Below, in pieces: positions 29,415 to 40,039 of a stretch of DNA of 64,000 nt. The translations under genes and the position numbers were made by a program. Every line of letters starts with the position of its first letter. The stretch's first letter is position 1. The stretch lies in the NCBI GenBank assembly GCA_913063405.1, contig CAJXZB010000010.1:1-64000 (forward strand), given 5' to 3'. The notes below the pieces were generated by a model. The model worked only from the letters and a program-made list of their open reading frames with translations. It had not been told where the DNA came from and did no database searches. The stretch comes from an uncultured Ulvibacter sp. Lineage in GTDB: Bacteria > Bacteroidota > Bacteroidia > Flavobacteriales > Flavobacteriaceae.

Positions 29415-30557
29415 CTAGATTCTAGTTAAAATAGACGCCGCCGCCTTTAGAGTCTCTTTTGTCTTAGCAAAACAAACTCGTATTTGTTGAAAATCTTCTT
29501 TTCGCGCATTGAATACTGATGTTGGGATTGTTGCTATTTTATGCTTTTTCGTTAACCTTTCGGCAAAATCAACATCGCCTTCCGAAGAAATCGTAGAAAA
29601 ATCTAATAGCTGAAAGTAAGTACCACTTGAAGGGATAATTTTAAACCTGGAATCCTTCATAAGAGATAAAAAATAATCTCTTCTATTCTGGTAAAAGTTT
29701 GCAATACTAAGGTAGTTTTGTGCATCACTAAGATAAATAGCCAATGCCTTTTGCATTGGATGATTCACTGAGAAGACATTATATTGATGTACTTTACGAA
29801 ACTCTTGTGTTAATATTTTTGGTGCTACACAATAGCCCATTTTCCAACCCGTATTATGAAAAGTCTTCCCAAAGGAAGCGGTAATAAATGTACGAGCCGC
29901 CAGATCGGTAAAGCTTGCCGCGCTAAAATGCTTCTTCCCATCAAAAATAATATGTTCATAAACCTCATCACTAATTACCCAGAGATTGTGCTTTATGGCC
30001 AGCGCCTCCAATTGAAGCATGTCGTTTTCCGAAAAAGTCATTCCGCTAGGGTTGTGAGGAGAATTAACAATAATCATCCTTGTTTTCGAAGTAATTCGCT
30101 CTGCGACTTCTTCCCAACTCGGTCTATATTGAGGTGCCATTAATTGAACTGAGACCGTTTTTCCACCAAATAATTCAATTGTTGGTTGATAACAATCATA
30201 AGCTGGTGCGAAGATTATCACTTCATCATTCCTTTTAATGGTGGCAGCAATTGCTGTGAAAATCGCCTGCGTTGCACCAGCTGTTACCGTTATTTCTTCA
30301 TCCGCCGAATAAGTTCTTCCATAGAGCAACATGAATTTATGGGCTATCGCCTTTCGTAAATCAGTATCTCCAGGCATTGGAGCATACTGATTGAAACCAT
30401 CTTTCATTGCCTTTGAAACCGCTTCAATAAGAACTGGATCAGATTCGAAATTAGGAAACCCTTGGGATAAGTTAAGTGCATCATATTCTCCAGACATTTT
30501 ACTCATTACAGAAAAGATGCTGGTCGCTACCCTTGGAAGTTTACTATCTATATACAT
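29415..30557 (-). CDS. PLP-dependent aminotransferase, methionine/kynurenine type
   Basis: A 380-residue class I/II aminotransferase. The PLP lysine is in ITASFGKTFHNTGWKMGY; the SPHNPSG motif and the DEVYEH segment hold the cofactor ring contacts, and the C-terminal RVCFAKT holds the carboxylate Arg. The start MYIDSKLPRVATSIFSVMSKM and the LNLSQGFPNFESDP segment are typical of the YbdL/methionine aminotransferase branch, which uses methionine and aromatic amino acids with glutamine. This fits an omega-amidase at 25711 as partner in glutamine-transaminase-omega-amidase metabolism, for example in methionine salvage. No signal peptide. Transcribed leftwards, upstream of katG. Confidence 0.93.
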   Translation of the reverse strand: MYIDSKLPRVATSIFSVMSKMSGEYDALNLSQGFPNFESDPVLIEAVSKAMKDGFNQYAPMPGDTDLRKAIAHKFMLLYGRTYSADEEITVTAGATQAIFTAIAATIKRNDEVIIFAPAYDCYQPTIELFGGKTVSVQLMAPQYRPSWEEVAERITSKTRMIIVNSPHNPSGMTFSENDMLQLEALAIKHNLWVISDEVYEHIIFDGKKHFSAASFTDLAARTFITASFGKTFHNTGWKMGYCVAPKILTQEFRKVHQYNVFSVNHPMQKALAIYLSDAQNYLSIANFYQNRRDYFLSLMKDSRFKIIPSSGTYFQLLDFSTISSEGDVDFAERLTKKHKIATIPTSVFNARKEDFQQIRVCFAKTKETLKAAASILTRI

Positions 30558-30833
30558 AAAGATTTAATTGTAAAAAATTAACAGTGCAAATACGCAAAAA
30601 ACGTCCATATTTCTGTTATCAAATTTATGCTATTCTAAGCACAATAATTACATTTAAACAGGCAAAATCGATCATTTTAAATTCATTTTTTAGCATATTT
30701 ACTCAAGAATTCTACGAAATACTTGTTGCTTTCTATTAATTTTATATAGGATTTTTCTGTTTTTAATTAAACGTTATATCGATTAAAGTTATATATTAAC
30801 GTTTTGATGCGTATTTATCTATAAACCTTTATA
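30558..30833. promoter_or_regulatory. divergent control region between aminotransferase and hybrid kinase
   Basis: A 276-base A/T-rich spacer between divergent genes, so it must hold both promoters. An imperfect inverted repeat, AAACGTTATAT (30769-30779) and ATATTAACGTTT, lies about 40 bases upstream of the kinase start and could be an operator. No exact TAnnTTTG with a matching -33 was found. Confidence 0.3.
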
Positions 30834-33101
30834 TTGCAGAACCAAATCTTAGAACTATTGAAGACTCTATTTAGATTCTTATTGTTTTTCCTGTTTCCTT
30901 TCTTAGGGTCTGGGGTGCTTTTTGCGCAAGATTTTGACGATTCAAGTTCAAAAAAAGAGCGTTTCCTAAGACTACAGGATTCATCTGACACCTTTTATAA
31001 TGAAGGAGAATATCGCAAAGCTCAATACCTTAATGTTACCATTTTGGAACTAGCCTTTGAAATAAATGATCCATATCTTATTCATAAAGGTTACAGGAAT
31101 ATGGGATATGACTACCTCTCTCTTGGAGATACAATTCTCGCCCAAGAAAGTTTTAGAAAATCGGCAGCAAATGCAAAAATTTCTAAAAATGACACCGCTA
31201 AGGCCGTTAACTATATGGACTTGGCCAATATCTATTCGATTCAAAAAGATAGCCTTCCAAAGGCGTTTGAATATCATGACAAATCCATCGAATTATTTGA
31301 GAAAATGGATGACTCAATTGGCTTGGCAAAAGCCCATTATAATACAATTTTAACTGCATTGGAGGCGGAAGAATATAACAGGGCTTACGTCCATATTATT
31401 AAAGCAAAAAAGTTTATCAAATTTGGAGATAATGCTTATGAATCAGGGTTAAATAATCTAATGGCCGAATATCATTCGATCAAGGGCAATTATGAAATCG
31501 CTGACCAATATTTTAAGAAGGTAATTAAGGAAAGTAAAAAAAACAATTACTCTCTCGAACTCGAGAATGCATATTATTACTATAGTGAGAGTCTTTATAA
31601 ACAGGGAAAGTACAAAGAAGCTTATGAAGCAAAAGAAAAATATGACGAATACTATGAGGAGAATTTAGAAAAAAGGACCTCGGCAGAAGGTGAAGCACTT
31701 TCTGCAGAATTTCAAATGGAGGAATACCGTAAAGACGTTCGTGAAGCTGAAATTAAGAACCAACTACAGGCACAAATTGTAGAGAACAAAAGTAAACTGA
31801 ATCTATTTTTACTAATTGTAGCTTTCTGCATTCTTATTCTATTCATTGTTCTATTTTTTGCGTATCGAAACAGAAAAGAACTCGTGAATGAACTGAAGGT
31901 TAAGAATAAAGAATATCTGAAAGCCAAAGAGGAATCTGAAAAGTTATCCAAGGCCAAAAGTAAGTTCTTTTCAACAGTAAGTCACGAACTTCGTACACCA
32001 CTATACGGCGTAATAGGCCTAAGTACCATCCTATTGGAAGACAAATCTTTAGTCAAGCACGAAAAAGATTTAAAATCTCTAAAATTCTCTGCTGACTATT
32101 TATTGGCACTAATTAATGATGTGTTGCAGATAAATAAAATAGATTCAAAAAATCTCGAGGATGAACAAAACTCATTTGATTTAAGAGAGCTTACTAGAAA
32201 AATATCTTCCTCATTTGAGTATATACGCCTTCAGAATAATAATAGAATTCATATTCATATCTCGGAAGCCATTCCAAAATACGTTAGTGGTAACTCGGTG
32301 CGCCTGTCTCAAGTACTTATGAATCTATTGGGAAATGCCTGCAAATTTACCGAAGATGGTGATATCTATCTCATTGCAGAAAGCATGGGTATTACAGATG
32401 CGAAAGCAACGATAAAATTCTATATTAAAGATACAGGGATCGGAATTCCAATCGAAAAACAGGAAAGTATTTTTGAAGAATTTTTTCAAGCCAATTCAAT
32501 AAACTATAATCATCAAGGTACGGGACTCGGGCTTCCAATTGTGAAAAAACTATTGGCACTAGCTGGATCAGAAATTCACTTGGAGAGTGAATCTGGTAAA
32601 GGCTCTCTATTTTCCTTTACTTTATCTTTTAAGGTATTTGAACAAATAGAAGAGAAAAAGGACACTTCAATACTAGATACGGCTCTCCTGGAAGGGAAGA
32701 AAATTCTTATTGTTGAGGACAACCGCATTAATCAAACGGTTACCAAAAAAATTCTCGAGAAGAACCTTATAACTTGTGATATTGTCGAAAATGGCGAAGA
32801 GGCCGTTACCATCGCTAAAAAGAACACTTACGACCTTATATTAATGGATATTAATATGCCAGTCAAAAATGGGATGCAAGCAACCAAGGAGATTCGTGAA
32901 TTCAACAAAACAATTCCCATTGTAGCGCTAACCGCTGTAGAAGTTGAAGAAATGCGTCATAAAATCTATGACTCAGGAATGAACGATATTATTGTAAAGC
33001 CTTATGATATTACGAAATTTAGTCAAACAATTTTAAAAAACATCATCTCAACAGATGGACCTCCTAAGCAACTTAAAAACCCACGCCTAAGAGCAGTTTA
33101 A
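30834..33101 (+). CDS. hybrid sensor histidine kinase with TPR sensor and receiver
   Basis: A 755-residue sensor kinase. A signal segment (about 10-32, LFRFLLFFLFPFLGSGVLFAQ) is followed by tetratricopeptide repeats (about 45-290), a membrane helix (about 322-345, LFLLIVAFCILILFIVLFFAY), a HisKA domain with the phospho-acceptor H384 in FFSTVSHELRTPLYG, an HATPase with DTGIGIPIEKQESIFEEF and GTGLGLPIVKKL, and a C-terminal receiver with D672 in LILMDINMP. A separate phosphotransfer partner or output regulator is not in the window. The start is a TTG at 30834, chosen because the signal peptide lies just after it; it is a less usual start. The gene ends seven bases from the convergent sdhB. Confidence 0.9.
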   Translation: MQNQILELLKTLFRFLLFFLFPFLGSGVLFAQDFDDSSSKKERFLRLQDSSDTFYNEGEYRKAQYLNVTILELAFEINDPYLIHKGYRNMGYDYLSLGDTILAQESFRKSAANAKISKNDTAKAVNYMDLANIYSIQKDSLPKAFEYHDKSIELFEKMDDSIGLAKAHYNTILTALEAEEYNRAYVHIIKAKKFIKFGDNAYESGLNNLMAEYHSIKGNYEIADQYFKKVIKESKKNNYSLELENAYYYYSESLYKQGKYKEAYEAKEKYDEYYEENLEKRTSAEGEALSAEFQMEEYRKDVREAEIKNQLQAQIVENKSKLNLFLLIVAFCILILFIVLFFAYRNRKELVNELKVKNKEYLKAKEESEKLSKAKSKFFSTVSHELRTPLYGVIGLSTILLEDKSLVKHEKDLKSLKFSADYLLALINDVLQINKIDSKNLEDEQNSFDLRELTRKISSSFEYIRLQNNNRIHIHISEAIPKYVSGNSVRLSQVLMNLLGNACKFTEDGDIYLIAESMGITDAKATIKFYIKDTGIGIPIEKQESIFEEFFQANSINYNHQGTGLGLPIVKKLLALAGSEIHLESESGKGSLFSFTLSFKVFEQIEEKKDTSILDTALLEGKKILIVEDNRINQTVTKKILEKNLITCDIVENGEEAVTIAKKNTYDLILMDINMPVKNGMQATKEIREFNKTIPIVALTAVEVEEMRHKIYDSGMNDIIVKPYDITKFSQTILKNIISTDGPPKQLKNPRLRAV

Positions 33102-33108
33102 AAATATT

Positions 33109-33849
33109 TTATAAGCTAGCTTTTAAGTACTCGCGATTCATACGAGCAATATTTTCTAATGAAATTCCCTTAGGGCACTCGATTTCACAGGCGCCAGTAT
33201 TAGTGCAATTTCCAAATCCCTCTTTATCCATTTGCTCTACCATATTTAAAACGCGTTCGCTGGCTTCAACTTGCCCTTGAGGGAGCAAAGCATATTGAGA
33301 AACCTTCGCGCCAACAAACAACATAGCCGAAGAGTTTTTACAAGTAGCAACACAAGCACCACAACCTATACAGGTAGCAGCATCCATTGCTTCATCTGCC
33401 GCTTCTTTAGAAATTGGAATTGAGTTAGCATCTTGAGTATTTCCTGAAGTATTCACCGAAATAAAACCACCGGCGTGCTGAATACGCTCAAAAGATGTTC
33501 TATCCACCACTAAATCTTTAATAACTGGAAATGCTTTAGCTCTAAACGGCTCAATAGTAATTGTATTACCGTCTTTGAACATACGCATATGTAGTTGACA
33601 AGTAGTCACTCCTCTATCTGGACCATGTGCCTCACCATTAATAAACATAGAGCACATTCCGCAAATTCCCTCACGACAATCATGATCAAAGGCAACGGGT
33701 TCTTCACCACTGTTAATCAATTGTTCGTTTAGAACATCCATCATTTCCAAGAAAGACATATGTTCTGATATCTCGGTCACTTTATAATCGACCATTTGAC
33801 CCTTAGATCCGGCGTCCTTCTGTCTCCAAATTTTTAGTGTAAGATTCAT
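33109..33849 (-). CDS. sdhB: succinate dehydrogenase/fumarate reductase iron-sulfur subunit
   Basis: A 246-residue iron-sulfur subunit that passes electrons from flavin to the membrane quinone site. Cysteine clusters are in order: a 2Fe-2S set in [10 protein letters not shown] and the CQL that follows, then two ferredoxin-type sets, [11 protein letters not shown] and [15 protein letters not shown]. It is the third gene of sdhCAB, 8 bases after sdhA. Subunit composition (one cytochrome b, no separate SdhD) makes this the class B menaquinone-type enzyme usual in Bacteroidota. Confidence 0.97.
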   Translation of the reverse strand: MNLTLKIWRQKDAGSKGQMVDYKVTEISEHMSFLEMMDVLNEQLINSGEEPVAFDHDCREGICGMCSMFINGEAHGPDRGVTTCQLHMRMFKDGNTITIEPFRAKAFPVIKDLVVDRTSFERIQHAGGFISVNTSGNTQDANSIPISKEAADEAMDAATCIGCGACVATCKNSSAMLFVGAKVSQYALLPQGQVEASERVLNMVEQMDKEGFGNCTNTGACEIECPKGISLENIARMNREYLKASL

Positions 33850-33857
33850 AGTGTCTT

Positions 33858-35873
33858 CTATTTGTATGATCGTTGTTTTAGCTCAATATCTTTAAACTCT
33901 AATTCTTCCTTATGCAAAACAGCATCTCCAGGTTCACCTTTATACTCCCAAGCAGCCGAATAGGCGTACTCGTCATCTTTTCGTTTTGCTTCACCCTTCT
34001 GCACTCCATCCAATTCAATAGACTCTTCTCTAAAATGACCTCCGCAAGACTCTTCCCTATCTAAGGCATCCTTTGCAAAAAGTTCTCCTAGCTCTAAGAA
34101 ATCGGCAACACGTCCAGCTTTTTCAAGTTCTGGATTCATCTCTTTTGCATCTCCAGGAACCATAACGTTTTTCCAGAAATCCTCACGAAGCATTTTAATC
34201 TCAGCCATTGCTTCTGTTAATCCCTTTGTATTACGAGACATCCCACATTTCTCCCACATAATTTTACCCAATTTCTTGTGGTAATAATCTACAGAATGAG
34301 ATCCCCTATTGTTTACAAAAAAGTCAATTTTCTCTTTTACCAATTTTTCAGCTGCTTCAAATTCTGAAGAGTTCGTTGCAATTTTTCCGGTTCGAATATC
34401 ATCTGCCAAATAATCTCCTATTGTATAAGGAAGCACAAAATAGCCATCTGCCAATCCCTGCATCAAAGCAGAAGCACCTAATCTATTAGCACCATGATCT
34501 GAGAAATTAGCTTCTCCAATACAATATAAGCCAGGAACTGTAGTCATCAAATTGTAATCCACCCAAACACCACCCATTGTATAATGCGTAGCAGGATAAA
34601 TCATCATTGGAGTTTTATAAGGATCTTGATCTACAATTTTTTCATACATCTGAAATAGATTCCCATATTTCTCCTTTACAATTGCGGCACCCAATTCAAT
34701 AATTTTTTCTTCGGAAGCATTCGCAACATTATGCAATTTGACTTGCTCTTTTCCATATCGTTGAATCGCCGAAGCAAAATCCAAATACACCGCTTCGCCA
34801 GTAGCATTTACGCCATAACCCGCATCACATCTTTCCTTTGCTGCTCTCGAGGCAACATCTCTCGGCACTAAATTTCCAAAGGCTGGATAACGACGCTCTA
34901 GATAGTAATCTCTATTTTCTTCAGAAACTTGAGTAGGCTTTAGTTTACCATCTCGAATTGCCATTACATCTTCCATATTCTTCGGCACCCAAATTCGTCC
35001 ATCATTCCGAAGTGATTCAGACATCAATGTCAATTTCGACTGATAGTCCCCTGAACGTGGAATACAGGTTGGATGTATTTGTGTGTAGCAAGGGTTAGCA
35101 AAATAAGCTCCCTTTTTATGAATCTTCCAAGCCGCAGTGGCATTAGAACCCATTGCATTTGTTGATAAAAAATATACATTACCGTAGCCTCCTGAAGCAA
35201 TCACAACTGCGTGAGCCGAATGACGTTCGATCTCCCCAGTAATTAGATTTCTTGTGATAATTCCACGTGCCTTTCCGTCCACTTTTACAACATCCAGCAT
35301 CTCGTGACGGTTAAACATCTCAATTTTTCCTCTCGCTATTTGACGATTCATTGCCGAATATGCACCTAACAACAATTGCTGTCCCGTTTGGCCTTTCGCA
35401 TAAAACGTACGAGATACAAGAACCCCACCAAATGAACGATTATCTAATAAACCCCCATAATCTCGAGCAAAAGGCACTCCCTGTGCTACACATTGATCGA
35501 TAATATTTGCTGAAACCTCAGCCAATCGATAAACATTAGACTCTCGAGAGCGATAATCCCCTCCTTTTACGGTATCATAAAAAAGGCGATATGTAGAATC
35601 TCCATCTCCTTGGTAATTTTTCGCTGCATTAATTCCTCCCTGAGCCGCAATAGAATGCGCACGTCTTGGAGAGTCCTGGTAACAGTATGCTTTTACATTG
35701 TATCCTAATTCGGCCAAGGTTGCTGCGGCACTGCCTCCAGCTAGTCCAGTACCAACAACAATAATATCTATATTTCGTTTGTTGGCAGGGTTTACAAGGT
35801 TAATTTCATTTTTATATTTCGTCCACTTATCTGCTAAGGGTCCTTTAGGTGTTTTAGAATCTAATATCGACAT
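33858..35873 (-). CDS. sdhA: succinate dehydrogenase/fumarate reductase flavoprotein subunit
   Basis: A 671-residue flavoprotein that oxidises succinate to fumarate in the TCA cycle. The FAD Rossmann motif is [21 protein letters not shown]; the flavin-linkage and active-site segment [15 protein letters not shown] holds the covalent FAD His. [12 protein letters not shown] and [17 protein letters not shown] are substrate-region blocks. The start at 35873 ([11 protein letters not shown]) was chosen because upstream codons (from 35924) give a hydrophobic stretch that overlaps sdhC and is foreign to the family. It lies 10 bases after sdhC. Confidence 0.97.
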   Translation of the reverse strand: MSILDSKTPKGPLADKWTKYKNEINLVNPANKRNIDIIVVGTGLAGGSAAATLAELGYNVKAYCYQDSPRRAHSIAAQGGINAAKNYQGDGDSTYRLFYDTVKGGDYRSRESNVYRLAEVSANIIDQCVAQGVPFARDYGGLLDNRSFGGVLVSRTFYAKGQTGQQLLLGAYSAMNRQIARGKIEMFNRHEMLDVVKVDGKARGIITRNLITGEIERHSAHAVVIASGGYGNVYFLSTNAMGSNATAAWKIHKKGAYFANPCYTQIHPTCIPRSGDYQSKLTLMSESLRNDGRIWVPKNMEDVMAIRDGKLKPTQVSEENRDYYLERRYPAFGNLVPRDVASRAAKERCDAGYGVNATGEAVYLDFASAIQRYGKEQVKLHNVANASEEKIIELGAAIVKEKYGNLFQMYEKIVDQDPYKTPMMIYPATHYTMGGVWVDYNLMTTVPGLYCIGEANFSDHGANRLGASALMQGLADGYFVLPYTIGDYLADDIRTGKIATNSSEFEAAEKLVKEKIDFFVNNRGSHSVDYYHKKLGKIMWEKCGMSRNTKGLTEAMAEIKMLREDFWKNVMVPGDAKEMNPELEKAGRVADFLELGELFAKDALDREESCGGHFREESIELDGVQKGEAKRKDDEYAYSAAWEYKGEPGDAVLHKEELEFKDIELKQRSYK

Positions 35874-35883
35874 AGCTATTATT

Positions 35884-36552
35884 TTAGTGGTGTAATAGTT
35901 GATTAAAATGATGATATAAGGCAATAAAAATAAAGCCTAAGGGTATAAAAATCGCATAAAATTTAGCAAATCTCGTTAACGCTTTGGAATAGGTATTATT
36001 AAACCCAATGCTCTGAAAAGAAGAAGCAAAACCATGCCATAGATGTAATGCTAGTAACACGAAAGAGATTACATAGATGATCACACGAACATGACTTTCA
36101 AATTTATGAACCGTCTCTGCAAAATAACGAGTCGGATCTTCAGGGTTTGTTTCTATATACTTATGAATCATTTCAGGAATCCAGAAGTCGTAGAAATGAA
36201 GTCCTAAGAACGCCAAAACTACTAATCCTGAGATTATCATATTTCTAGAAGCCCAACTAGAATTGACACCCCCTTTGAATGATGCATATTTAACGGCTCT
36301 AGCATTTCGGTTTTTTAACTCCAATACAAATCCCATCACAAAATGAAATACAACACCAAACATCAAAACAGGTTGCAACAAGCCTTGAACCAATCCATTG
36401 GTCCCCATAAAATGCGACCAACTATTAAAAGTGTCGGGCGAAAATACCGAGGTGATATTAATTACAAAATGTTGTCCCAGAAAAAATACAAGAAATAAGC
36501 CTGAAAGTGCCATTGCTACTTTTCTGGCTATGGAGGAGGTTAGTATTCCCAT
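35884..36552 (-). CDS. sdhC: succinate dehydrogenase cytochrome b subunit
   Basis: A 222-residue membrane protein with about five helices that anchors SdhAB and carries haem b and the menaquinone site. The haem-ligand candidates are His residues in [36 protein letters not shown] and [10 protein letters not shown]. This pattern is that of the class B cytochrome with two haems. The gene starts the sdhCAB operon; a good promoter lies upstream at 36581-36612. Confidence 0.95.
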   Translation of the reverse strand: MGILTSSIARKVAMALSGLFLVFFLGQHFVINITSVFSPDTFNSWSHFMGTNGLVQGLLQPVLMFGVVFHFVMGFVLELKNRNARAVKYASFKGGVNSSWASRNMIISGLVVLAFLGLHFYDFWIPEMIHKYIETNPEDPTRYFAETVHKFESHVRVIIYVISFVLLALHLWHGFASSFQSIGFNNTYSKALTRFAKFYAIFIPLGFIFIALYHHFNQLLHH

Positions 36553-36580
36553 TATTAAATTATTTCAAAATTTTGAATCA

Positions 36581-36612
36581 CAAAAGTACGGCTCAAACCA
36601 CTCTTCGCCAAA
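36581..36612 (-). promoter_or_regulatory. promoter of sdhCAB
   Basis: On the minus strand TTTG (36609-36612) is followed after 20 bases by TACTTTTG (36581-36588). This fits the Bacteroidetes -33/-7 pattern TTTG, 17-23 bases, TAnnTTTG exactly. The expected transcription start is about 20 bases before the sdhC ATG. Confidence 0.65.
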
Positions 36613-36655
36613 CATTATGATTTGTTTTACGATCTATTTAGAACTGTTATAAACA

Positions 36656-39499
36656 CTATTTCACTTCAAGGGAGGTGCTACTTGTCATTCCGTTTATCGA
36701 AACTTTTACACCGTAATTTCCCCTTGGCAAATAGTACTTCCCATTTTTGGCCTTACTGGTTAAAATTTCGGCCTTTTCAATATTCTTAATTCCTTTTTCA
36801 GAAAGACTAAGGTCATAATCAAATATGTTCACTCCCCGTGTTGCATCCATCGTTAATCGATATATTTCCTTTCCATCTTCATTTTCAATTAAGATCGCGG
36901 CATCTCCCATCTTTGGTGTATAAAACTGAATAGTCTTTGAAGGCTCATAAGCATCTCGCCACTGACTCCAACTATTCCCCCAACGGTGTGAGTACTCTAC
37001 TGGCTCTAATTCACCCAATACAAGAGTGTTCAGTTTATTACTACTCAACTGTTGAAGCAAAGAAATATCTGCGATATATATGGATCTACCATGGGTTCCT
37101 ACTACCAAATCTTTAGCTTTTTCTTGAACCACTAAATCGTGTACCGCAACGTTTGGAAGTCCGTTGGAAAATGCCTCCCAACTAACCCCTCGATTAAAAG
37201 AAACATAGGCGCCATTATCCGTTCCTAAATACAAAATATCTTCATTGACTGGATCCTCTCTTACTACATTTATCGATGATGCAGGGAGATTGCCATTAAT
37301 ATTTTTCCATGTTGCACCATAGTTATCACTCACATATACGTACGGAGTAAAGTCATCCCAACGATATCCATTAAGAGTGGTATAGACACGCCCTTTCTTA
37401 TGAGATGAAGCGATTACTCTGCTCACCCATAAATCCTTTGGGAAAGAGGTGGCCACATTGGTCCAGTTTCCACCTCCATTCTTCGAAACATGTACCAAAC
37501 CGTCATCACTTCCGCAATAAAGTAATCCAAACTGGAAAATAGATTCACTAATACTTGTAATGGTTCCGTAGGCAACATTCCCCTGTTTACCTCCTGTGGT
37601 TAGATCATCGGAAATAGCATCCCAATTTGTGCCCTGATCCATACTTCTCATTAACATATTTCCACCTAAGTATAAAATATCTTGATTGTGGGAGCTCAAT
37701 AAGATTGGTGTTTGCCAATTAAAACGATACGGACTATCTCCCAATTCATGTTTAGGCTGGATGTAAGTCGATTCATTTATTTTTCGATCTAAGCGATAAT
37801 AGTTTCCAAACTGAAATCCAGTATAAACTGTATTCACATCTCTACTATCTATTTGAATCTGCATTCCATCTCCACCCATGATAAACTCATAGGGATATTT
37901 TCCATTCTGAAGCCACCCTTTATCCTCTTCATGATCACTTACTCCAACCCAAACTCCATTGTCTTGCAATCCACCATAGACGTTATAGGGCTCTTCATTA
38001 TCTACATTAATCGCATAAAACTGTCCAACTGAAGGAGCATTGTTCTTAATCCAATTCTCTCCATCGTCATAGGATATATTCACCCCTCCGTCATTTCCAT
38101 TAATAAGGTGGTTAGGGTTTTTAGGATTAATCCAAAGTGCATGATGATCAGCATGTACATTTTCTGAACCAATGGAAGTAAATGTTTTCCCTCCATCCTT
38201 AGACTTTAAGATTGGGACTCCGTAGATATAAATTGCATCCTTGTCTTGATGGGCCACGTGGACCTTTCCGAAGTAATACCCATAAGAATAATAGATGTCA
38301 TCTAAATAACCCTTATGTGTTTTATTCCAAGTTTTCCCGCCATCTGTGGTTTTATAGACTTCCGCACCAACCACTGGCGTATCAAATAATAATGAATTTG
38401 CATCTTCTAAGTATTTTGCCAAATCCACTGGTTTTACTGTTCCAACACGAACCATTTGTTTTACATTTTCGGCCTTGTATTTTTCTTGAAAACCATTGTC
38501 CCGCAAATAGATGTCTAATTTCTTGTTTTCCAGTGTCAAAAACTGAGAAGTCAACATTGTTTTAAAGTCATCTTTGCTTAGCGTTTCCCCTTTTTCGTCT
38601 TTTTCTTCTTCTTTTCTTCGGGTCTGATTGTCATGAATAGCGTAAACGGTATTCTCATCAAAAATGGCAAGTCCAATTCGACCAACACCTTCTCCCGCTG
38701 GGAAACCACTGTCTGGCAAAGAAACATTTCTCCAGCTCGTACCAGCATCTGTACTTTTATAGATTCCACTTCCAGCACCATCACCTTTAAAATTCCACGC
38801 TTTTCTATCCTTATCCCAAGAAGAGGCGTACATTAAACTATAATTATTTGGATCAGCTTGCAATTCAATAATCCCAGATTGATCATTCACAAACAATGTT
38901 TTGTTCCAAGTTTTTCCACCATTAATTGTTTTAAAAACTCCTCTTTCTTCATTCGTAGAATATAAATGACCAACCGCACCAACTACAATCTCATTGGTGT
39001 TATTTGGATTGATAAGGATATTACTAATATGGTGAACATCCATAAGTCCCATATTCTCCCAAGTACTACCTTGATCTGTAGATTTTAGCAACCCTATACC
39101 AGCATAAGAAGATCTAGAAGCATTGACTTCTCCTGTTCCAACCCAAAGGGTTTGCGACTTCCAATCCATGGTCAAACATCCAACATTTTGAGTTGGACTG
39201 CTATCCAACACTGGAGTAAAGGAGGTACCGTTGTTGGTAGTGTGCCATCCCCCGCCACTTGCGTAGCCCACATAAAACTCTGTTGGATTCTCTGGATTTA
39301 CAGCAAACCCAACCACACGGCCGCTCATAATTGTAGGTCCGATATTCGTAAATGGAATACTTTTAACCAGTGAATTTTTTGTAAGTTGTTCTTTTTGTGA
39401 TAGTGCCTTTTCTAAAGAAGTCTCTGACGTCGCAGGTTGTTGTGCGATGGCGAAATTGCCGATTAACAATCCTAAAAAAATAGATTTGAATAGTTTCAT
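36656..39499 (-). CDS. BNR/VPS10-like beta-propeller exported protein
   Basis: A 947-residue protein with signal peptide MKLFKSIFLGLLIGNFAIAQ. It has about ten Asp-box (BNR) turns of the SxDxGxxW kind: STDQGSTW, TINGGKTW, STDAGTSW, TTDGGKTW, SKDGGKTF, SYDDGENW, SMDQGTNW, SKNGGGNW, SDNYGATW, SFNRGVSW. These predict one or two propellers as in sortilin (VPS10) and WD40/YVTN-like exported proteins. An alpha-helical insertion (about residues 300-375) interrupts the first. There is no T9SS tail or lipobox, so it is probably periplasmic. Enzyme activity cannot be assigned; a glycosidase-like annotation would be unsafe. Confidence 0.85.
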   Translation of the reverse strand: MKLFKSIFLGLLIGNFAIAQQPATSETSLEKALSQKEQLTKNSLVKSIPFTNIGPTIMSGRVVGFAVNPENPTEFYVGYASGGGWHTTNNGTSFTPVLDSSPTQNVGCLTMDWKSQTLWVGTGEVNASRSSYAGIGLLKSTDQGSTWENMGLMDVHHISNILINPNNTNEIVVGAVGHLYSTNEERGVFKTINGGKTWNKTLFVNDQSGIIELQADPNNYSLMYASSWDKDRKAWNFKGDGAGSGIYKSTDAGTSWRNVSLPDSGFPAGEGVGRIGLAIFDENTVYAIHDNQTRRKEEEKDEKGETLSKDDFKTMLTSQFLTLENKKLDIYLRDNGFQEKYKAENVKQMVRVGTVKPVDLAKYLEDANSLLFDTPVVGAEVYKTTDGGKTWNKTHKGYLDDIYYSYGYYFGKVHVAHQDKDAIYIYGVPILKSKDGGKTFTSIGSENVHADHHALWINPKNPNHLINGNDGGVNISYDDGENWIKNNAPSVGQFYAINVDNEEPYNVYGGLQDNGVWVGVSDHEEDKGWLQNGKYPYEFIMGGDGMQIQIDSRDVNTVYTGFQFGNYYRLDRKINESTYIQPKHELGDSPYRFNWQTPILLSSHNQDILYLGGNMLMRSMDQGTNWDAISDDLTTGGKQGNVAYGTITSISESIFQFGLLYCGSDDGLVHVSKNGGGNWTNVATSFPKDLWVSRVIASSHKKGRVYTTLNGYRWDDFTPYVYVSDNYGATWKNINGNLPASSINVVREDPVNEDILYLGTDNGAYVSFNRGVSWEAFSNGLPNVAVHDLVVQEKAKDLVVGTHGRSIYIADISLLQQLSSNKLNTLVLGELEPVEYSHRWGNSWSQWRDAYEPSKTIQFYTPKMGDAAILIENEDGKEIYRLTMDATRGVNIFDYDLSLSEKGIKNIEKAEILTSKAKNGKYYLPRGNYGVKVSINGMTSSTSLEVK

Positions 39500-39662
39500 T
39501 TGGACAATAATTTAGTGCCATGAAAAGTACGCAAACCTAAAAGGATTCCAAAATTTTTTAGTCAGACTTTGTTGTTAATGAATAATCAATTTATTAACAA
39601 GATTGTTATCAATTCAATGATTTTTGTTTATTTACTTATAAACAATTTAAAACCTAATCAAA

Positions 39663-39947
39663 ATGGAAGAATATCTCCCCTTAATTGTTCAACTTGTAAG
39701 TGGCGCCGTTGGTGGAAACGTTGCTGCAAAACTTTTTAAAACCCTTTCACTAGGAACCATTGGTAATTCAATTGCTGGTATTCTAGGGGGTGGCCTTGGC
39801 GGTTATTTACTGAGCGCTATAGGCATAGATACAGGAGGAGCCGAAATGGACATTTCTAGCATCCTAGGTAGCGTTGCTGGCGGAGGTGTTGGTGGCGGAG
39901 TTCTAATGGCAATCATCGGCGCGATCAAGGGCGCAATGAGCAAATAG
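39663..39947 (+). CDS. small glycine-rich membrane protein
   Basis: A 94-residue protein with two or three hydrophobic helices rich in Gly and with GxxxG spacing (SGAVGGNVAAKL, GNSIAGILGGGLGGYLL, GSVAGGGVGGGVLMAIIGAIKGAMSK). It has no cleavable signal peptide or lipobox. I believe similar small proteins are conserved across several bacterial phyla and often carry an unhelpful automatic label. GxxxG helices favour tight packing, so a self-assembling membrane protein is plausible; there is also a superficial likeness to pore-forming bacteriocins, without any adjacent immunity or transporter gene. A terminator follows. Confidence 0.75.
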   Translation: MEEYLPLIVQLVSGAVGGNVAAKLFKTLSLGTIGNSIAGILGGGLGGYLLSAIGIDTGGAEMDISSILGSVAGGGVGGGVLMAIIGAIKGAMSK

Positions 39948-39968
39948 TTCACTACATTCATATCTTAA

Positions 39969-39993
39969 AAAGAGTTCCGCATTGGGGCTCTTT
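39969..39993 (+). terminator. terminator of the small glycine-rich protein gene
   Basis: AAAGAGTTCC (39969-39978) pairs with GGGGCTCTTT (39984-39993), with two G-U pairs, around GCATT, followed by TTTATTT. It separates the gene from pepP. Confidence 0.75.
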
Positions 39994-40012
39994 TTTATTT
40001 CTTGACAATTCT

Positions 40013-40020
40013 TACCTTTG
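40013..40020 (+). promoter_or_regulatory. candidate -7 element for pepP
   Basis: TACCTTTG fits TAnnTTTG, 19 bases before the ATG of the aminopeptidase gene. The upstream -33 is not an exact TTTG at the usual spacing. Confidence 0.45.
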
Positions 40021-40039
40021 AGGATCTAAATTAGACTTC

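Noticed and set aside
36656..39499. sialidase annotation from Asp-box turns
   Set aside because: Asp-boxes occur in many propellers; no catalytic Arg triad or Asp-Tyr-Glu set could be assigned.
39663..39947. class II bacteriocin or holin
   Set aside because: It has Gly-rich helices, but there is no leader cleavage site, transporter, immunity or lysis gene next to it.
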